A DNA stretch of 64,000 nucleotides from positions 62,001-126,000 of the forward strand of contig NZ_ABLD01000014.1 in assembly GCF_000172415.1 (NCBI RefSeq), in the 5' to 3' direction. Source of the DNA: Paraburkholderia graminis C4D1M (GTDB lineage Bacteria > Pseudomonadota > Gammaproteobacteria > Burkholderiales > Burkholderiaceae). A program made the translations under genes and the position numbers. Positions 9,262 through 17,985 of this stretch are shown piece after piece. The notes beneath the pieces were generated by a model. It did not search any database. It was not told the DNA's origin and worked only from the letters and a program-made list of their open reading frames with translations. Each line of letters starts with the position of its first letter. The first letter of the stretch is position 1.

Positions 9262-10362
9262 GTGGCCCATAACCTCCTGAACGACACTTTTCTGCGCGCG
9301 CTGCTGCGCCAGCCCACCGACTACACGCCCGTCTGGTTGATGCGGCAGGCTGGCCGCTACCTGCCGGAATACAACGCCACGCGAGCTCGCGCAGGCAGCT
9401 TTCTCGGGCTCGCGAAAAACCCGGCCTTCGCAACGGAAGTCACGCTGCAGCCGCTCGAGCGCTACCCGCTCGACGCCGCCATTCTGTTCTCCGACATCCT
9501 GACGGTGCCGGACGCCATGGGCCTCGGCCTCGAGTTCGTCGCCGGCGAAGGGCCGACATTCGCGCGGCCGGTGCGCACCGAAGACGACGTCGCGCGCCTC
9601 GCCGTGCCGGACATCGACGCCACGCTGCGCTACGTGACCGACGCCGTGCGCGAGATTCGCCGTGCGCTGACGGACGCGCAAGGCCGTCAACGCGTGCCGC
9701 TCATCGGCTTTTCGGGCAGTCCGTGGACATTGGCGTGCTACATGGTCGAAGGCGGCGGCTCGGCCGACTTCCGCACCGTCAAGTCCATGCTCTACGCGCG
9801 CCCGGATCTCATGCACCGCATTCTCGAGATCAACGCCAGCTCGGTCGCGGCGTATCTGAACGCGCAGATCGAAGCCGGCGCGCAGGCCGTGATGATCTTC
9901 GATACGTGGGGCGGAGCGCTCGCGGACGGCGCGTATCAGCGCTTTTCGCTGCACTACATCCAGCAGGTCGTGAATCAGTTGAAGCGCGAGCATGACGGCG
10001 AGAAGGTGCCGGTCATCACGTTCACGAAGGGCGGCGGTCTGTGGCTCGACGAAATCGCCGAGACCGGTGTCGACGCGGTCGGCCTCGACTGGACGGTCAA
10101 CCTGCGCAACGCGCGTGAGCGCGTCGGCGGCAAGGTGGCGTTGCAAGGCAATATCGACCCATCAGTTTTGTTCGCGCCGCCTGCCGCCATCCGCATGGAA
10201 GCGCGGGCCGTGCTGGACAGCTTCGGCAATCATCCGGGGCATGTGTTCAACCTCGGCCACGGCATCTCGCAGTTCACGCCGCCGGAAAACGTCGCCGAAC
10301 TCGTTGACGAAGTGCATCGCCACAGCCGCGCGATTCGCAGCGGCGCGCATGCACCCGCCTGA
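9262..10362 (+). CDS. hemE: Uroporphyrinogen III decarboxylase
   Basis: A protein of about 366 residues that removes four carboxyl groups from uroporphyrinogen III to give coproporphyrinogen III in haem synthesis. The signature RQAGRYLPEY begins near residue 28. GFSGSPWTLACYM and the C-terminal FNLGHGI are also present. I prefer the GTG start (VAHNLLNDTF) because it matches the N-terminus of related HemE proteins. A TTG seven codons earlier is possible; neither has a clear ribosome site. It is a single cytoplasmic enzyme gene upstream of priA. Confidence 0.95.
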   Translation: MAHNLLNDTFLRALLRQPTDYTPVWLMRQAGRYLPEYNATRARAGSFLGLAKNPAFATEVTLQPLERYPLDAAILFSDILTVPDAMGLGLEFVAGEGPTFARPVRTEDDVARLAVPDIDATLRYVTDAVREIRRALTDAQGRQRVPLIGFSGSPWTLACYMVEGGGSADFRTVKSMLYARPDLMHRILEINASSVAAYLNAQIEAGAQAVMIFDTWGGALADGAYQRFSLHYIQQVVNQLKREHDGEKVPVITFTKGGGLWLDEIAETGVDAVGLDWTVNLRNARERVGGKVALQGNIDPSVLFAPPAAIRMEARAVLDSFGNHPGHVFNLGHGISQFTPPENVAELVDEVHRHSRAIRSGAHAPA

Positions 10363-10477
10363 CGTTGCAATTCCTACCGTTTTTTGCTGCGATGCAGCAC
10401 GCTGGGCTCTGCAACTAAGGGAAAGTTCGCGGGTTGCGGGCCGTCAGCAGGCACTCTCGCAGTTGTCAAGACTTGAC

Positions 10478-10486
10478 TTATACACA
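10478..10486 (+). promoter_or_regulatory. DnaA box (TTATACACA)
   Basis: A perfect fit to the TTATNCACA consensus, identical to the R2-type box of E. coli oriC. It lies 352 bases before priA. Confidence 0.5.
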
Positions 10487-10667
10487 TTGATCACGTTGCG
10501 GCGCGGTAGAAGCTTTAGTCGTGTCGGAACCCTTGCGCGTTGCCCGCTTATTTGATCTCAGCCTTGTCTGGCAAGGGTTTCGCGGCTTCCGCGAGAAATG
10601 TGCGGAATCCCACAGAAGGCCGCTGCGGCGCGGTTTGCGGGCCGTTGGAGCGAAGTTCTCAACAAAG

Positions 10668-10676
10668 TTATCCACA
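10668..10676 (+). promoter_or_regulatory. DnaA box (TTATCCACA)
   Basis: Identical to the strongest E. coli DnaA boxes (R1/R4), in the same orientation as the box at 10478 and 162 bases before priA. Confidence 0.6.
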
Positions 10677-10837
10677 GGCGTGCAGGGTCGACAGCAATTG
10701 TTCAGCCGAATCCAAAACTTAGCGCCGAAATTGAAGTTTTACTTTAAGTTCGGGCGGGCAACTCATCGTCGGGCGATTCCCGGCGCGGACCGCAGCGCCA
10801 CGACGCGGCTCGCCGTCGCCAGAATTCACGCTGGCCG

Positions 10838-13087
10838 ATGACTACTGCCGTGTTCGTTCGCGTCGCGCTGGATCACCCGCTGCCGACCCTCTTCGACTAC
10901 CGCTGGAACATGTCCACGGCGGCCGTGCCGGGCACGCTGGTGAGCGTGCCGTTCGGCAAGCGGGACGTAGTGGGGCTCGTGTGCGAAGTGACCGCCCACA
11001 GCGAGGTCCCCGCCGACCGTTTGCGCGCGGTGAACGGTGTCTGCACCGCATGCCCGCCGCTGTCGGCCGAATGGCTCCGGCTTGCTGCCTTTGCCGCCGA
11101 CTACTACCAGCGCGGTCTTGGCGAGGTGGCGCTGCCGGCGTTGCCGCAGGCGCTGCGCGACGCGTCGCGCTGGTCGCGGCTGCTCGCGCCGGAAGGGCGC
11201 TACAGCCTGACGCCGCAAGGCCGCCTGGCCTTGCCCGACGCTTTGCCGGCGCGCGCCACGGCGCTACGAAGTCTCGCGCAGGCGCTCGCCGCCAACGACT
11301 TTCTCTCTGCCGCCGACGCCCGCGCGCTGCACCCCAAAGCCATCGCGACGCTCGCCGCATGGCAGGCCGAAGGCTGGGTTGCACTTGAGCTTGTCGATGC
11401 CGCCACAGTCCTGCCGGCCCTGACATCCACAGCCACGCCGCCGCCGACGCTCCCCACGCTCACCGACGAGCAGGCCGCCGCCGTCGAAGCGATCCGCGAC
11501 GCACGCGGTTTTGCCCCGTTCCTGCTGCACGGCGTGACCGGCAGCGGCAAGACGGAAGTCTATTTGCGCGCGCTCGCGGAAATCCTCGCCGCGAATGCAG
11601 AGGCGCAAGCGCTCGTGCTCGTGCCGGAAATCAATCTGACGCCGCAATTCGAGGCGGCTTTCCGCGCCCGCTTCGCGGCGCTGGCCGACACGGCGATCGT
11701 CACTTTGCACAGCGGCCTTGCCGAAGGCGAGCGAGCGCGCAACTGGTTCGCGGCGCACACAGGCCGCGCGCGCATCGTGCTGGGCACGCGGCTCGCGGTG
11801 CTCGCGTCGCTGCCGCGGCTCGCCGTGATCGTCGTCGATGAGGAGCACGATCCCGCTTACAAGCAGCAGGAAGGGCTGCGCTATTCGGCGCGCGACCTCG
11901 CCATTTATCGCGCGAAGCAGCTTGGCTTGCCGGTCGTGCTCGGGTCGGCCACGCCGTCGCTGGAAAGCTGGTGGCAGGCCGATCAGGGACGCTACAAGCG
12001 GCTCACGTTATCGCGCCGCGCAGTCGCCGATGCCGTTCTGCCCACCGTGCGCCTGATCGATCTCGAAGAGGAACGCCGGCGCGGACGCGCTTCCGTCGAA
12101 GGATTATCGGGGCCGCTGATCGCGGCGCTGAAAGCGCGGCTCGAGCGCGGCGAGCAAAGTCTCGTATTCCTGAACCGGCGCGGCTACGCGCCGCAGCTCG
12201 CGTGCGACGCCTGCGGCTGGGTCGCCGGTTGTCCGCGCTGCAGCGCCTACGTCGTTTTGCACAAGCCCGAGCGCGCGCTGCGCTGCCATCACTGCGGCTG
12301 GGAATCGCGCATTCCGCGCTCGTGCCCGGAATGCGGCAATGTCGACATCGAGCCGATGGGCCGCGGCACCCAACGCGTGGAGGAAACGCTGGCGAGCGCG
12401 GTGCCGGGGGCGCGCGTGCTGCGCATCGACGCCGACAGCACGCGCCGCAAAGGCAGCGCGCAAGCGCTTTTTTCAGATGTGCACGCCGGCGAGGTCGACA
12501 TCCTCGTCGGCACGCAGATGATCGCGAAGGGGCACGACTTTCAGCGCGTGTCGCTGGTCGGCGTGCTGAACGCCGACACCGCGCTCTTTTCGCACGACTT
12601 CCGCGCGAGCGAACGCCTGTTTGCGCAACTGATGCAGGTCAGCGGCCGAGCCGGCCGCGCCGGCTTGCCCGGCGAGGTGCTGGTGCAGACGCGTTATCCG
12701 CGTCACGCGCTTTATCACGCGCTTGGGCGCCACGATTACGTCGGCTTCGCCAATTCGACGCTGGCCGAGCGGCGCGACGCCCACTTGCCGCCGTTCGTCT
12801 ATCAGGCGCTGCTGCGCGCCGAGGGCCGCACGCTCGAGGCCGCGCTTGCGTTTCTCCAGCAGGCCGCCGCCGAACTCGCGGGGATTCCGGCGGCCGAGCG
12901 CGTGACCGTCTACGACGCGGTGCCGCTCACCATCGTCAAGGTGATGCATGTGCATCGCGCGCAATTGCTTGTCGAGAGCGCGTCGCGCGCCGCACTGCAA
13001 GCCACGCTGCGCGCATGGCAACCGTTGCTGCGCGGTTTGAAGGGCGTGCTGCGCTGGAGCCTCGAAGTCGATCCGCTCGACATCTGA
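10838..13087 (+). CDS. priA: Primosomal replication restart helicase PriA
   Basis: A 749-residue 3'-5' superfamily 2 helicase that recognises stalled forks and reloads DnaB. The N-terminal fork-binding domain begins VFVRVALDHPLPTLFDY. Walker A GVTGSGKT is at residues 232-239 and the DEEH box at 334-337. Eight cysteines in CxxC pairs between about residues 456 and 499 form the two zinc sites. The helicase C-terminal motifs include VGTQMIAKGHDF and QVSGRAGRAG. Length is near the family norm (about 730). The upstream DnaA boxes hint at a link to replication initiation. Confidence 0.97.
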   Translation: MTTAVFVRVALDHPLPTLFDYRWNMSTAAVPGTLVSVPFGKRDVVGLVCEVTAHSEVPADRLRAVNGVCTACPPLSAEWLRLAAFAADYYQRGLGEVALPALPQALRDASRWSRLLAPEGRYSLTPQGRLALPDALPARATALRSLAQALAANDFLSAADARALHPKAIATLAAWQAEGWVALELVDAATVLPALTSTATPPPTLPTLTDEQAAAVEAIRDARGFAPFLLHGVTGSGKTEVYLRALAEILAANAEAQALVLVPEINLTPQFEAAFRARFAALADTAIVTLHSGLAEGERARNWFAAHTGRARIVLGTRLAVLASLPRLAVIVVDEEHDPAYKQQEGLRYSARDLAIYRAKQLGLPVVLGSATPSLESWWQADQGRYKRLTLSRRAVADAVLPTVRLIDLEEERRRGRASVEGLSGPLIAALKARLERGEQSLVFLNRRGYAPQLACDACGWVAGCPRCSAYVVLHKPERALRCHHCGWESRIPRSCPECGNVDIEPMGRGTQRVEETLASAVPGARVLRIDADSTRRKGSAQALFSDVHAGEVDILVGTQMIAKGHDFQRVSLVGVLNADTALFSHDFRASERLFAQLMQVSGRAGRAGLPGEVLVQTRYPRHALYHALGRHDYVGFANSTLAERRDAHLPPFVYQALLRAEGRTLEAALAFLQQAAAELAGIPAAERVTVYDAVPLTIVKVMHVHRAQLLVESASRAALQATLRAWQPLLRGLKGVLRWSLEVDPLDI

Positions 13088-13409
13088 GCCCAAGGCGCGA
13101 CGGACTCAACCGTCAGTATCGACACCGGCTGCGCGCCGTGCGGGCGCGTGCTCGCACCGTATTCGAATAGCTCGCCGCGGGAGTCGGAGCCGCAGCGGCG
13201 ACACGCGTCGCTGTGCGCGTCCCCAATACCGCCGATGCCCGCGACGAAACCGGCGCGCCACGCGCCGCCAGTTGCCGGTATCGCGCGGAAGATCTGTAGT
13301 CGCTGGAACAAAGCATGGTGGCTCTCACGGTGTTCGCTTCTTCACGTTCGCCTTCCGGCGCCGGCCGCTCACCGGCACGTCGCGCTCGCGCCGCGCAGTG
13401 AGCGCTCGC
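13088..13409. other. Non-coding stretch after priA
   Basis: These 322 bases have GC-rich frames on both strands, but none has a ribosome site or a recognisable product. I see nothing functional here. Confidence 0.5.
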
Positions 13410-13562
13410 TCAATCGTTTAATGCAGCCTGCGCGTCGCCGGCGGACGCGCGTCCTTCAGCAGGCTCGCGCTTGCCTGACGCGCCCGTGGCGCCGCGAATA
13501 AACAGCACAGCGCAGGTTGCGCACATCGCCCAGATGCCCAATACGACCAGCCACTTTTCCAT
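13410..13562 (-). CDS. Small single-span membrane protein, function unknown
   Basis: A 50-residue protein. It has a short start MEKW, a hydrophobic helix at about residues 5-23 (LVVLGIWAMCATCAVLFI) and a polar C-terminal tail. An AAGGAC ribosome site lies seven to eight bases before this ATG, which supports it over the longer frame. One membrane span is predicted, with two Cys inside it. The family is not recognised. It is oriented away from putA. Confidence 0.6.
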   Translation of the reverse strand: MEKWLVVLGIWAMCATCAVLFIRGATGASGKREPAEGRASAGDAQAALND

Positions 13563-13761
13563 TTCGCTGTCCTTAACCCCGTGCCGTTGTTGTTGGCGCG
13601 CCATCGCGTCGCGCCGGCTATGACTTCTTTAACGGCGCGCCGTCCGGTTTGATAAGGGCTGATGCAAAAGAAATGACGCCAGGGAAAATACCGATCCTTA
13701 CCGCGCTCGCCGGCTGCGGCGCCACCGCCCGCAAACCCGCGTCGAATAAGGGTTTCGCTCG

Positions 13762-13792
13762 GGTGCAACCAATCCGGCGCAGCGGTTGCACC
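13762..13792. promoter_or_regulatory. Probable PutA operator (inverted GTTGCA sites), or terminator
   Basis: A 9-bp inverted repeat (GGTGCAACC / GGTTGCACC) with a 13-base spacer, followed by TTTTTATT. Each arm contains GTTGCA, the core motif bound by the ribbon-helix-helix domain of E. coli PutA. The two motifs lie 21 bp apart centre to centre, two helical turns, so two dimers could bind the same face. It is 78 bases upstream of putA, which encodes that domain. The T run means it could also terminate an upstream transcript. Confidence 0.6.
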
Positions 13793-13869
13793 TTTTTATT
13801 GAGAGGGGTACGATTCGGCCAACTTTTAGTCTTTCACCAGCATTTCGTCTGGTCTCCGAAGAAGGAAAC

Positions 13870-16800
13870 ATGGCTAGCACCACCCTTGGCGTCAAGGTCG
13901 ACGACCTCCTGCGTTCCCGGCTGAGAGATGCCGCTACGCGCCTCGAACGCACTCCGCACTGGCTGATCAAGCAGGCGATCTTCGCGTACCTCGAAAAGAT
14001 CGAACAAGGCCAATTGCCGCCGGAACTGTCGGGCGCGGCCGGTTCGGCCGAGATGGGCGACGGCGCGGCGGTCGAGCATGACGAAGACGGCGCCGCGCAT
14101 CCGTTCCTGGAGTTCGCGCAGAACGTGCAGCCGCAATCGGTGTTGCGCGCGGCGATCACCGCGGCTTACCGTCGGCCGGAGCCGGAATGCGTGCCGTTCC
14201 TGCTCGGCCAGGCGCGTCTGCCCGCCAAGCTCGCCGGCGACGTGCAGGCGCTCGCCGGCAAGCTCGTCGAAACGCTGCGCGGCAAGAGCAAGGGTGGCGG
14301 CGTCGAAGGACTGATCCACGAATTCTCGCTGTCGAGCCAGGAAGGCGTCGCGCTGATGTGCCTCGCCGAAGCACTGCTGCGCATTCCCGACCGCGCCACG
14401 CGCGACGCGCTGATTCGCGACAAGATCAGCAAGGGCGACTGGAAATCGCACGTCGGCCAGGCTCCGTCGATGTTCGTCAACGCCGCGACTTGGGGCTTGA
14501 TGATTACCGGCAAGCTCGTGACGACCAACAGCGAGACGAGCTTGTCGTCGGCGCTCACGCGTCTGATCGGCAAGGGCGGCGAGCCGCTGATCCGCAAGGG
14601 CGTCGACATGGCGATGCGCCTGATGGGCGAGCAGTTCGTCACCGGCGAGAACATTTCCGAAGCACTGGCGAACAGCCGCAAGTACGAAGCGCGCGGTTTC
14701 CGCTACTCGTACGACATGCTCGGCGAAGCGGCCACGACCGAGGCCGACGCGCAGCGCTACTACGCGTCGTACGAGCAGGCGATTCACGCGATCGGCAAGG
14801 CGGCGGGCGGCCGCGGCATCTACGAAGGGCCGGGCATTTCGATCAAGCTGTCGGCGCTGCATCCGCGGTACTCGCGCTCGCAGCAGGAGCGCACGATGAG
14901 CGAGCTGCTGCCGCGTGTGCGTTCGCTCGCGATTCTCGCGCGCCGCTACGACATCGGCCTGAACATCGACGCGGAAGAAGCCGACCGTCTGGAGATCTCG
15001 CTCGATCTGCTCGAAGCGCTGTGCTTCGATCCCGAATTGGCCGGCTGGAACGGCATCGGCTTCGTGGTGCAGGCGTATCAGAAGCGCTGCCCGTTCGTGA
15101 TCGAATACATTGTCGACCTCGCGCGCCGCAGCCGTCACCGGATCATGGTGCGCCTCGTGAAGGGCGCGTACTGGGACACCGAAATCAAGCGCGCACAAGT
15201 GGACGGCCTCGAAGGCTATCCGGTCTACACGCGCAAAATCTATACGGATGTGTCGTATCTCGCGTGCGCGAAGAAGCTGCTCGGCGCACCCGACGCGGTC
15301 TATCCGCAGTTCGCCACGCACAACGCGCACACGCTGTCGGCGATCTATCACCTCGCGGGCAACAACTACTATCCCGGCCAGTACGAGTTCCAGTGCCTGC
15401 ACGGCATGGGCGAGCCGCTGTACGAGGAAGTGACGGGCCCGGTTTCCGCAGGCAAGCTGAATCGTCCGTGCCGCGTCTACGCGCCGGTCGGCACGCATGA
15501 AACGCTGCTCGCGTATCTTGTGCGCCGTCTGCTCGAGAACGGCGCGAACACGTCGTTCGTGAATCGTATCGCCGATGAAAACGTCGCGATTGATGACCTG
15601 ATCGCCGATCCGGTCGAAGAGGCGTCGAAGATCGTCCCGCTCGGCGCGCCGCACGCGAAAATTCCGCTGCCGCGCAATCTGTATGGCCCCGAGCGTCTCA
15701 ATTCGATGGGCCTCGACCTGTCGAATGAGCATCGTCTCGCGTCGCTGTCGTCGGCGCTGCTGGCGAGCGCGAATCATCCGTGGCGCGCCGCGCCGATGCT
15801 CGCCGACGATCAGATCGCGTTGGGCAATGCGCGCGACGTGCGCAATCCCGCGGATCATCGCGATCTGGTCGGCACGGTGGTCGAAGCGAGCGCCGAACAC
15901 GTTAGCGCCGCATTGGCGCACGCGGTCGCCGCCGCGCCGATCTGGCAGGCGACGCCCGTCGAAGCGCGCGCCGATTGCCTCGCGCGCGCCGCCGATCTGC
16001 TCGAAGCGCAGATGCATACGCTGATGGGTCTCGTCGTGCGCGAGGCGGGCAAGTCGCTCGCGAACGCGGTGTCGGAGATTCGCGAAGCCATTGACTTCCT
16101 GCGCTACTACTCGACGCAGATTCGCAGCGAGTTTTCGAACGACACGCATCGTCCGCTCGGGCCGGTTGTCTGTATCAGCCCGTGGAATTTCCCGCTCGCG
16201 ATTTTCATGGGCCAGGTCGCCGCCGCGCTCGCAGCCGGAAACACGGTGCTCGCGAAGCCCGCGGAGCAAACGCCGCTGATCGCCGCGCAAGCCGTGCGGA
16301 TTCTGCGGGAAGCAGGCGTGCCTGCGGGCGCCGTCCAGCTTCTGCCCGGCGACGGCGAAACGGTCGGCGCCGCACTCGTCGCCGATGCGCGCACGCGTGC
16401 CGTGATGTTCACCGGCTCGACGGAAGTCGCGCGTCTCATCAACAAGACGCTGTCGAGCCGCCTCGATCCGGAAGGTAAGCCGATTCCGCTGATCGCCGAA
16501 ACGGGCGGTCAGAACGCGATGATCGTCGATTCGTCGGCGCTCGCGGAACAGGTGGTGGCGGACGTGATGCAGTCGTCGTTCGATTCGGCCGGCCAACGTT
16601 GCTCCGCGCTGCGCGTGCTGTGCTTGCAGGACGACGTCGCGGACCGCACGCTCGAAATGCTGACGGGCGCCATGCGTGAGCTGACGGTCGGCAATCCGGA
16701 CCGGCTGTCGACCGACGTCGGCCCTGTGATCGACGTGGAAGCGAAGCGCGGCATCGACGCGCACATCGCCGCGATGCGCGAAAAAGGCCGCAAGGTCGAA

Positions 16801-17817
16801 CAACTGCCGCTGCCGGAAAATTGCGCGCAAGGCACGTTCGTCCCGCCGACGCTGATCGAGCTCGACAGCATCGACGAATTGAAGCGCGAAGTGTTCGGCC
16901 CGGTGCTGCATGTGGTGCGTTATCGCCGCAGCCAACTCGACGCCCTGCTCGAACAGATCCGCGCAACCGGCTACGGCCTGACGCTCGGCATCCATACGCG
17001 AATCGACGAAACCATCGCGCATGTGATCGGCCGCGCGCATGTCGGCAACATCTACGTGAACCGCAACGTGATCGGCGCAGTGGTCGGCGTGCAGCCGTTC
17101 GGCGGCGAAGGTCTGTCGGGCACGGGTCCGAAGGCCGGCGGCGCGCTGTATTTGCAGCGTCTGCTTGCGAAGCGCCCCGCCGGTTTGCCGAACTCGCTCG
17201 CGCAGGCGCTCGTCGCCGATGTACCGCAACGCGCGGAAAACAGCGACAATCCGTCGGCCGCGCTGACTGCATTGACGGCGCTGCGCGACTGGCTGATCGC
17301 CGAACGCGAGCCGCAACTGGCCGCGCGCTGCGACGGTTATCTGTCGCATATGCCGGCCGGTGCAACGGCGGTGCTGACCGGGCCGACCGGCGAGCGCAAC
17401 ACGTACACCCTCAGCGCACGCGGCACGGTGCTGTGCATCGCTTCGACCGCAAGCGGCGCGCGCGTGCAGTTCGCGGCCGTGCTGGCTACGGGAAATCGTG
17501 CGCTGTTCGAAGGCGCCGCTGGTGAACAATTGGTCGCGCAACTGCCGGCGTCGCTGAAGTCTTATGCGAGCGTGCGCAAGAATGCCGACACGCCGTTCGA
17601 CGCGGTCCTGTTCGAAGGCGATAGCGACGAACTGCTCACGCTCGTGAAGGAAGTGGCGAAGCGCCCGGGACCGATCGTATCGGTGCAAGGCGTCGCGTCG
17701 CGCGCGCTCGAAAACGGCGACGAAGACTACGCGCTCGAACGTCTGTTGACGGAGCGCTCGGTCAGCGTGAATACGGCAGCCGCCGGCGGTAATGCGAATT
17801 TGATGACGATCGGTTGA
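13870..17817 (+). CDS. putA: Trifunctional PutA: repressor, proline dehydrogenase, P5C dehydrogenase
   Basis: A 1315-residue protein, the size of E. coli PutA (1320). Residues 1-50 form a ribbon-helix-helix DNA-binding domain (TTLGVKVDD, RTPHWLIKQAIFAYLE), so this is the autoregulating type. The FAD proline dehydrogenase barrel covers about 180-570, with SIKLSALHPRY near 324 and GANTSFVNR further on. The aldehyde dehydrogenase domain covers about 600-1100, with catalytic Glu877 (AETGGQN) and Cys911 (GQRCSALR). A C-terminal domain follows. It oxidises proline to glutamate at the membrane. ATG 13870 follows GAAGGAAAC; the upstream frame extension is not needed. Confidence 0.97.
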   Translation: MASTTLGVKVDDLLRSRLRDAATRLERTPHWLIKQAIFAYLEKIEQGQLPPELSGAAGSAEMGDGAAVEHDEDGAAHPFLEFAQNVQPQSVLRAAITAAYRRPEPECVPFLLGQARLPAKLAGDVQALAGKLVETLRGKSKGGGVEGLIHEFSLSSQEGVALMCLAEALLRIPDRATRDALIRDKISKGDWKSHVGQAPSMFVNAATWGLMITGKLVTTNSETSLSSALTRLIGKGGEPLIRKGVDMAMRLMGEQFVTGENISEALANSRKYEARGFRYSYDMLGEAATTEADAQRYYASYEQAIHAIGKAAGGRGIYEGPGISIKLSALHPRYSRSQQERTMSELLPRVRSLAILARRYDIGLNIDAEEADRLEISLDLLEALCFDPELAGWNGIGFVVQAYQKRCPFVIEYIVDLARRSRHRIMVRLVKGAYWDTEIKRAQVDGLEGYPVYTRKIYTDVSYLACAKKLLGAPDAVYPQFATHNAHTLSAIYHLAGNNYYPGQYEFQCLHGMGEPLYEEVTGPVSAGKLNRPCRVYAPVGTHETLLAYLVRRLLENGANTSFVNRIADENVAIDDLIADPVEEASKIVPLGAPHAKIPLPRNLYGPERLNSMGLDLSNEHRLASLSSALLASANHPWRAAPMLADDQIALGNARDVRNPADHRDLVGTVVEASAEHVSAALAHAVAAAPIWQATPVEARADCLARAADLLEAQMHTLMGLVVREAGKSLANAVSEIREAIDFLRYYSTQIRSEFSNDTHRPLGPVVCISPWNFPLAIFMGQVAAALAAGNTVLAKPAEQTPLIAAQAVRILREAGVPAGAVQLLPGDGETVGAALVADARTRAVMFTGSTEVARLINKTLSSRLDPEGKPIPLIAETGGQNAMIVDSSALAEQVVADVMQSSFDSAGQRCSALRVLCLQDDVADRTLEMLTGAMRELTVGNPDRLSTDVGPVIDVEAKRGIDAHIAAMREKGRKVEQLPLPENCAQGTFVPPTLIELDSIDELKREVFGPVLHVVRYRRSQLDALLEQIRATGYGLTLGIHTRIDETIAHVIGRAHVGNIYVNRNVIGAVVGVQPFGGEGLSGTGPKAGGALYLQRLLAKRPAGLPNSLAQALVADVPQRAENSDNPSAALTALTALRDWLIAEREPQLAARCDGYLSHMPAGATAVLTGPTGERNTYTLSARGTVLCIASTASGARVQFAAVLATGNRALFEGAAGEQLVAQLPASLKSYASVRKNADTPFDAVLFEGDSDELLTLVKEVAKRPGPIVSVQGVASRALENGDEDYALERLLTERSVSVNTAAAGGNANLMTIG

Positions 17818-17849
17818 GCGAACCTCATCGATCGCGCAGGAAAACGCCG

Positions 17850-17916
17850 GGCCGCCCCAAGTTTTCTTGCACCCCCTCGGGGGGCCTGGTGCGAAGCGCC
17901 AGGATTTGGGGGCGGT
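17850..17916. repeat. REP-like multi-hairpin element
   Basis: Near-complementary ends (GCCGCCCCAA and TTGGGGGCGG) enclose two small hairpins: CCCCC/GGGGG around TC, and CCTGG/CCAGG around TGCGAAGCG. It would fold as a three-arm structure. I recall similar intergenic elements from Burkholderia genomes. It lies between putA and the binding-protein gene. It has no T run, so it is not a classical terminator. Confidence 0.5.
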
Positions 17917-17985
17917 CATCAAAACGGAAGCGGTAACGGCGATCCCGGAAACCGCTCCATCCACACCTGGTACCAAGGAGAAGAT

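Larger units (their letters stand above)
10363..10837. other. hemE-priA intergenic region with two DnaA boxes
   Basis: These 475 bases hold no supported gene. Two consensus-type DnaA boxes lie on the plus strand (10478-10486 and 10668-10676). The stretch just after the second box is relatively AT-rich. No clear terminator for hemE was seen. Confidence 0.6.

Noticed and set aside
10363..10837. A chromosomal replication origin
   Set aside because: Two DnaA boxes are present, but there is no cluster of boxes, no clear AT-rich unwinding element and no dnaA, dnaN or rpmH neighbour.
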